DNA of 8,147 bases from Euryarchaeota archaeon UBA170. GTDB taxonomy: Archaea; Thermoplasmatota; Poseidoniia; Poseidoniales; Thalassarchaeaceae. Below the pieces are notes generated by a model. It did no database searches. It worked only from the letters and a program-made list of their open reading frames with translations, and was not told where the DNA came from. The position numbers and the translations under genes are program-made. The stretch is from NCBI GenBank assembly GCA_002499345.1, contig DALF01000016.1:1-8147 (forward strand), read 5' to 3'. Below are positions 6,919 through 8,147 of this stretch, piece by piece (the first letter of the stretch is position 1; each line of letters opens with the position of its first letter).

Positions 6919-7962
6919 ATGCGGACCAGAAATCTTGGGGATGCTTCATCATTCATCAGAGATTTAGGAAGTTGCTGTAGCGCTATTTTGTTTGGTGCGG
7001 ATATAGTCATTGCAGGCTCAAAGGAAGGCGTTATCAGATCCTGGTCAATCGAGACTGGTCAGCTAGTATTTGATCTTGAGATAGAGGGTCCGATATCAGA
7101 TCTAGCTATATCTCAAGATATTCTATATGTTTCCTGTTCATCTAATCTAGTCGCTATTAGTATGAATTCAGGAAAGATCCTGTGGAACTCGTCACTAGAA
7201 GGTTCGAGTGATAGTGTTGTCACTTGGAACGGGTTTATCTGGGCATTATCTTCTGTCTATGAGATAGACATCTCTGACTATACTGAGTCGACGCTTTGGA
7301 AATTCAATGACCATGGTTCACTAGTAGAAAGATGGTCATTCGCTGAGAAAGGGTGGCACATGGGAGTTGATGATGGGATAGTTATTGGAATGGGCAGACC
7401 ATCCTGTGGTTTCGTGAGGGTGAATGAGAGTGGCGTGGAGCATATGCCGCTCGTGACCTCGTCACCGGTTACTATTGGTTGTGATAGCTCCAATATGGCA
7501 ATATTCGGACTGAGTGATGGCAGTATTTGTAATTCCAAAGGAGAGTTGTACGGGAGAGTTGGTGAGATGATAACATCACTCATCAGTCTAGAAGACGGTT
7601 GGGCGTGTGGTGACCAACAAGGACTGATTCTAAGGAATGGGACTGAAATCGATTTGAATAGGGAGATTTTGTCATTAGGAGTCGGTCCGAACGGTAATGA
7701 CCTGTGGGCTTCGGTATGGGAAGATAAGTCGAGCTTCCTATCCATTTCACCAGATGGATCTCATTCAGAGATTTTCAAGCATCACGAAAGGATTGTGGTT
7801 TGTGGTTATGGAGGGGGCGGTATAGCCTTTGGAGACGTAGCTGGAAAGGTGTTCCTGGTAGAGGAGCGATTTGAGAATAGATTTGATCAAGAGGACCAAC
7901 ATCCAGAGGACCAGGAAACGGAAATAAATCACCTCAGAGAACGTTTGAGAAGACTAAGATGA
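6919..7962 (+). CDS. Predicted beta-propeller (WD40/PQQ-like repeat) protein
   Basis: I do not recognise a specific function. Residues about 15-315 show degenerate repeats of about 40 residues: hydrophobic beta strands with G/D turns, alternating with short linkers. Examples are DIVIAGSKEGVIRSWSIETG near 28-47, ILYVSCSSNLVAISMNSGKILW at 68-89, MAIFGLSDGSICNSKGEL near 193-210, GWACGDQQGLILRNG near 227-241, and GGGIAFGDVAGKVFLVEE at 299-316. The pairing of a site such as GxxxGxIxxW with a later strand is typical of WD40 or PQQ-like propellers, which act as protein-binding scaffolds. There is no signal peptide or membrane segment, so it is probably cytoplasmic. Residues about 317-347 form a charged tail ending in a short amphipathic, Arg-rich helix. 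A Shine-Dalgarno AGGAGA supports the start. Neighbouring genes do not reveal its partner. Confidence 0.78.
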   Translation: MRTRNLGDASSFIRDLGSCCSAILFGADIVIAGSKEGVIRSWSIETGQLVFDLEIEGPISDLAISQDILYVSCSSNLVAISMNSGKILWNSSLEGSSDSVVTWNGFIWALSSVYEIDISDYTESTLWKFNDHGSLVERWSFAEKGWHMGVDDGIVIGMGRPSCGFVRVNESGVEHMPLVTSSPVTIGCDSSNMAIFGLSDGSICNSKGELYGRVGEMITSLISLEDGWACGDQQGLILRNGTEIDLNREILSLGVGPNGNDLWASVWEDKSSFLSISPDGSHSEIFKHHERIVVCGYGGGGIAFGDVAGKVFLVEERFENRFDQEDQHPEDQETEINHLRERLRRLR

Positions 7963-7968
7963 TGAAAA

Positions 7969-8014
7969 TTTACAGTGGAAATTAACATTTACCGACCCCT
8001 ATTTCCACTGTAAA
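7969..8014. repeat. Perfect 14-bp inverted repeat with 18-nt spacer
   Basis: The arm TTTACAGTGGAAAT at 7969-7982 is matched exactly in reverse complement at 8001-8014. The arms start seven bases after the stop of the beta-propeller gene. The arm centres are 32 nt apart, close to three turns of DNA, which would suit two half-sites for a dimeric regulator on one face of the helix. The alternative is an RNA hairpin at the 3' end of the propeller mRNA. There is no long T-run after it, so it is not a standard archaeal terminator. Confidence 0.6.
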
Positions 8015-8026
8015 CGTGTTACTGAA

Positions 8027-8040
8027 CGAAAGGTTTATTT
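8027..8040 (+). promoter_or_regulatory. Predicted BRE-TATA promoter
   Basis: CGAAA at 8027-8031 resembles the archaeal TFB recognition element. Two bases later TTTATTT at 8034-8040 resembles a TATA box. This spacing is that of strong archaeal promoters, including those of stable RNAs. Transcription would begin about 8056-8062, at the left edge of the foldable GC-rich segment. Confidence 0.55.
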
Positions 8041-8053
8041 GCCGCCGCTTGCC

Positions 8054-8147
8054 CTGTTGACTTTGCCGCTCCGGGGGAGTGGTGTGGGCGCGCTTCGGCA
8101 AACCCGCGGGCCACAACAACTGATCCGCAAAGTCGGAACGGTAGAAC
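8054..8147 (+). ncRNA. Candidate structured RNA, 3' part beyond window edge
   Basis: This segment lies in a stretch that is about 65% G+C by hand count over 8041-8147, while the neighbouring genes are clearly poorer in G+C. It folds on paper into a three-way junction. A closing helix pairs 8054-8066 with 8127-8141, leaving a two-G bulge at 8135-8136. One hairpin pairs 8067-8072 with 8076-8081. A second hairpin pairs 8083-8087 with 8111-8115 and 8089-8092 with 8105-8108; CTTCGG lies in its loop. A predicted promoter sits at the right distance upstream. I could not match it to RNase P RNA (no GGAAAGUCC block), SRP RNA (no UGUAAC Alu motif), tRNA, 5S or the 16S start. Frames here are open but short and lack a start with coding character. 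The exact 5' end is uncertain. Confidence 0.45.

Noticed and set aside
7278..7745. 155-codon open frame on the minus strand opposite the propeller gene
   Set aside because: It is the antisense of a gene with a Shine-Dalgarno and repeat structure; the translation is rich in Ser and Pro and shows no domain.
7969..8014. Insertion-sequence terminal repeats or a CRISPR repeat
   Set aside because: The arms are only 18 nt apart with no transposase, no target duplication and no further copies in the window.
8032..8147. Open frames on both strands through the GC-rich right edge
   Set aside because: High G+C makes stops rare. Neither frame has a usable start with a ribosome site, and the Ala/Arg/Pro-rich translations resemble no protein. 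A truncated gene entering from the right on the minus strand cannot be fully excluded.
8054..8147. RNase P RNA, SRP RNA, tRNA or 16S rRNA start
   Set aside because: GCAAAGTCGGAAC only loosely recalls the RNase P GGAAAGUCC block and is base-paired here. The SRP UGUAAC motif and the tRNA T-loop are absent. CTGATCC near 8120 resembles the 16S TTGATCCTG start only over a few bases.

Overview
The window looks like chromosomal DNA from an archaeon, most likely a marine planktonic Thermoplasmatota (Marine Group II/III type). Three signals point to Archaea. TTAAATA-type TATA boxes lie about 26 nt upstream of apparently leaderless genes. A BRE-TATA pair sits at the right edge. The Shine-Dalgarno sequences match the archaeal 16S tail (AGGTGAT, AGGAGA). 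The gene content, a lipoprotein S15 peptidase plus an M32 carboxypeptidase, fits a peptide-consuming heterotroph. The exact lineage is inference; no rRNA or other taxonomic marker is identified here.

Layout, left to right. Positions 1-540 (minus) hold the first 180 codons of ribulose-phosphate 3-epimerase, which runs off the left edge. A 106-bp divergent spacer leads to thioredoxin (647-964, plus). Thioredoxin converges with, and overlaps by 4 bp, a minus-strand STAND-type NTPase with an N-terminal MarR-like winged helix (961-2505). Upstream of that gene, 39 bp away and probably in the same transcript, is a lipoprotein S15/CocE-type peptidase (2545-4395, minus). A 51-bp divergent promoter separates it from a plus-strand pair: a ferritin-like/VIT1 membrane iron protein (4447-5328) and an M32 metallocarboxypeptidase (5345-6868). 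A predicted beta-propeller protein follows (6919-7962, plus). The last 185 bp contain no convincing protein gene. They hold a perfect 14-bp inverted repeat, a BRE-TATA pair, and a GC-rich, highly foldable stretch that looks like the 5' part of a structured RNA cut by the right edge.

How the genes may fit together: the exported S15 enzyme and the cytoplasmic M32 carboxypeptidase could act in series on environmental peptides. The winged-helix STAND protein, just downstream of the S15 gene, is a candidate regulator, though what it senses is unknown. Thioredoxin, the epimerase and the iron transporter are housekeeping or stress functions. There is no phage, transposon, CRISPR or obvious defence island. 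The two observations most worth following up are the candidate RNA at the right edge and the TATA element placed exactly midway between two divergent start codons.
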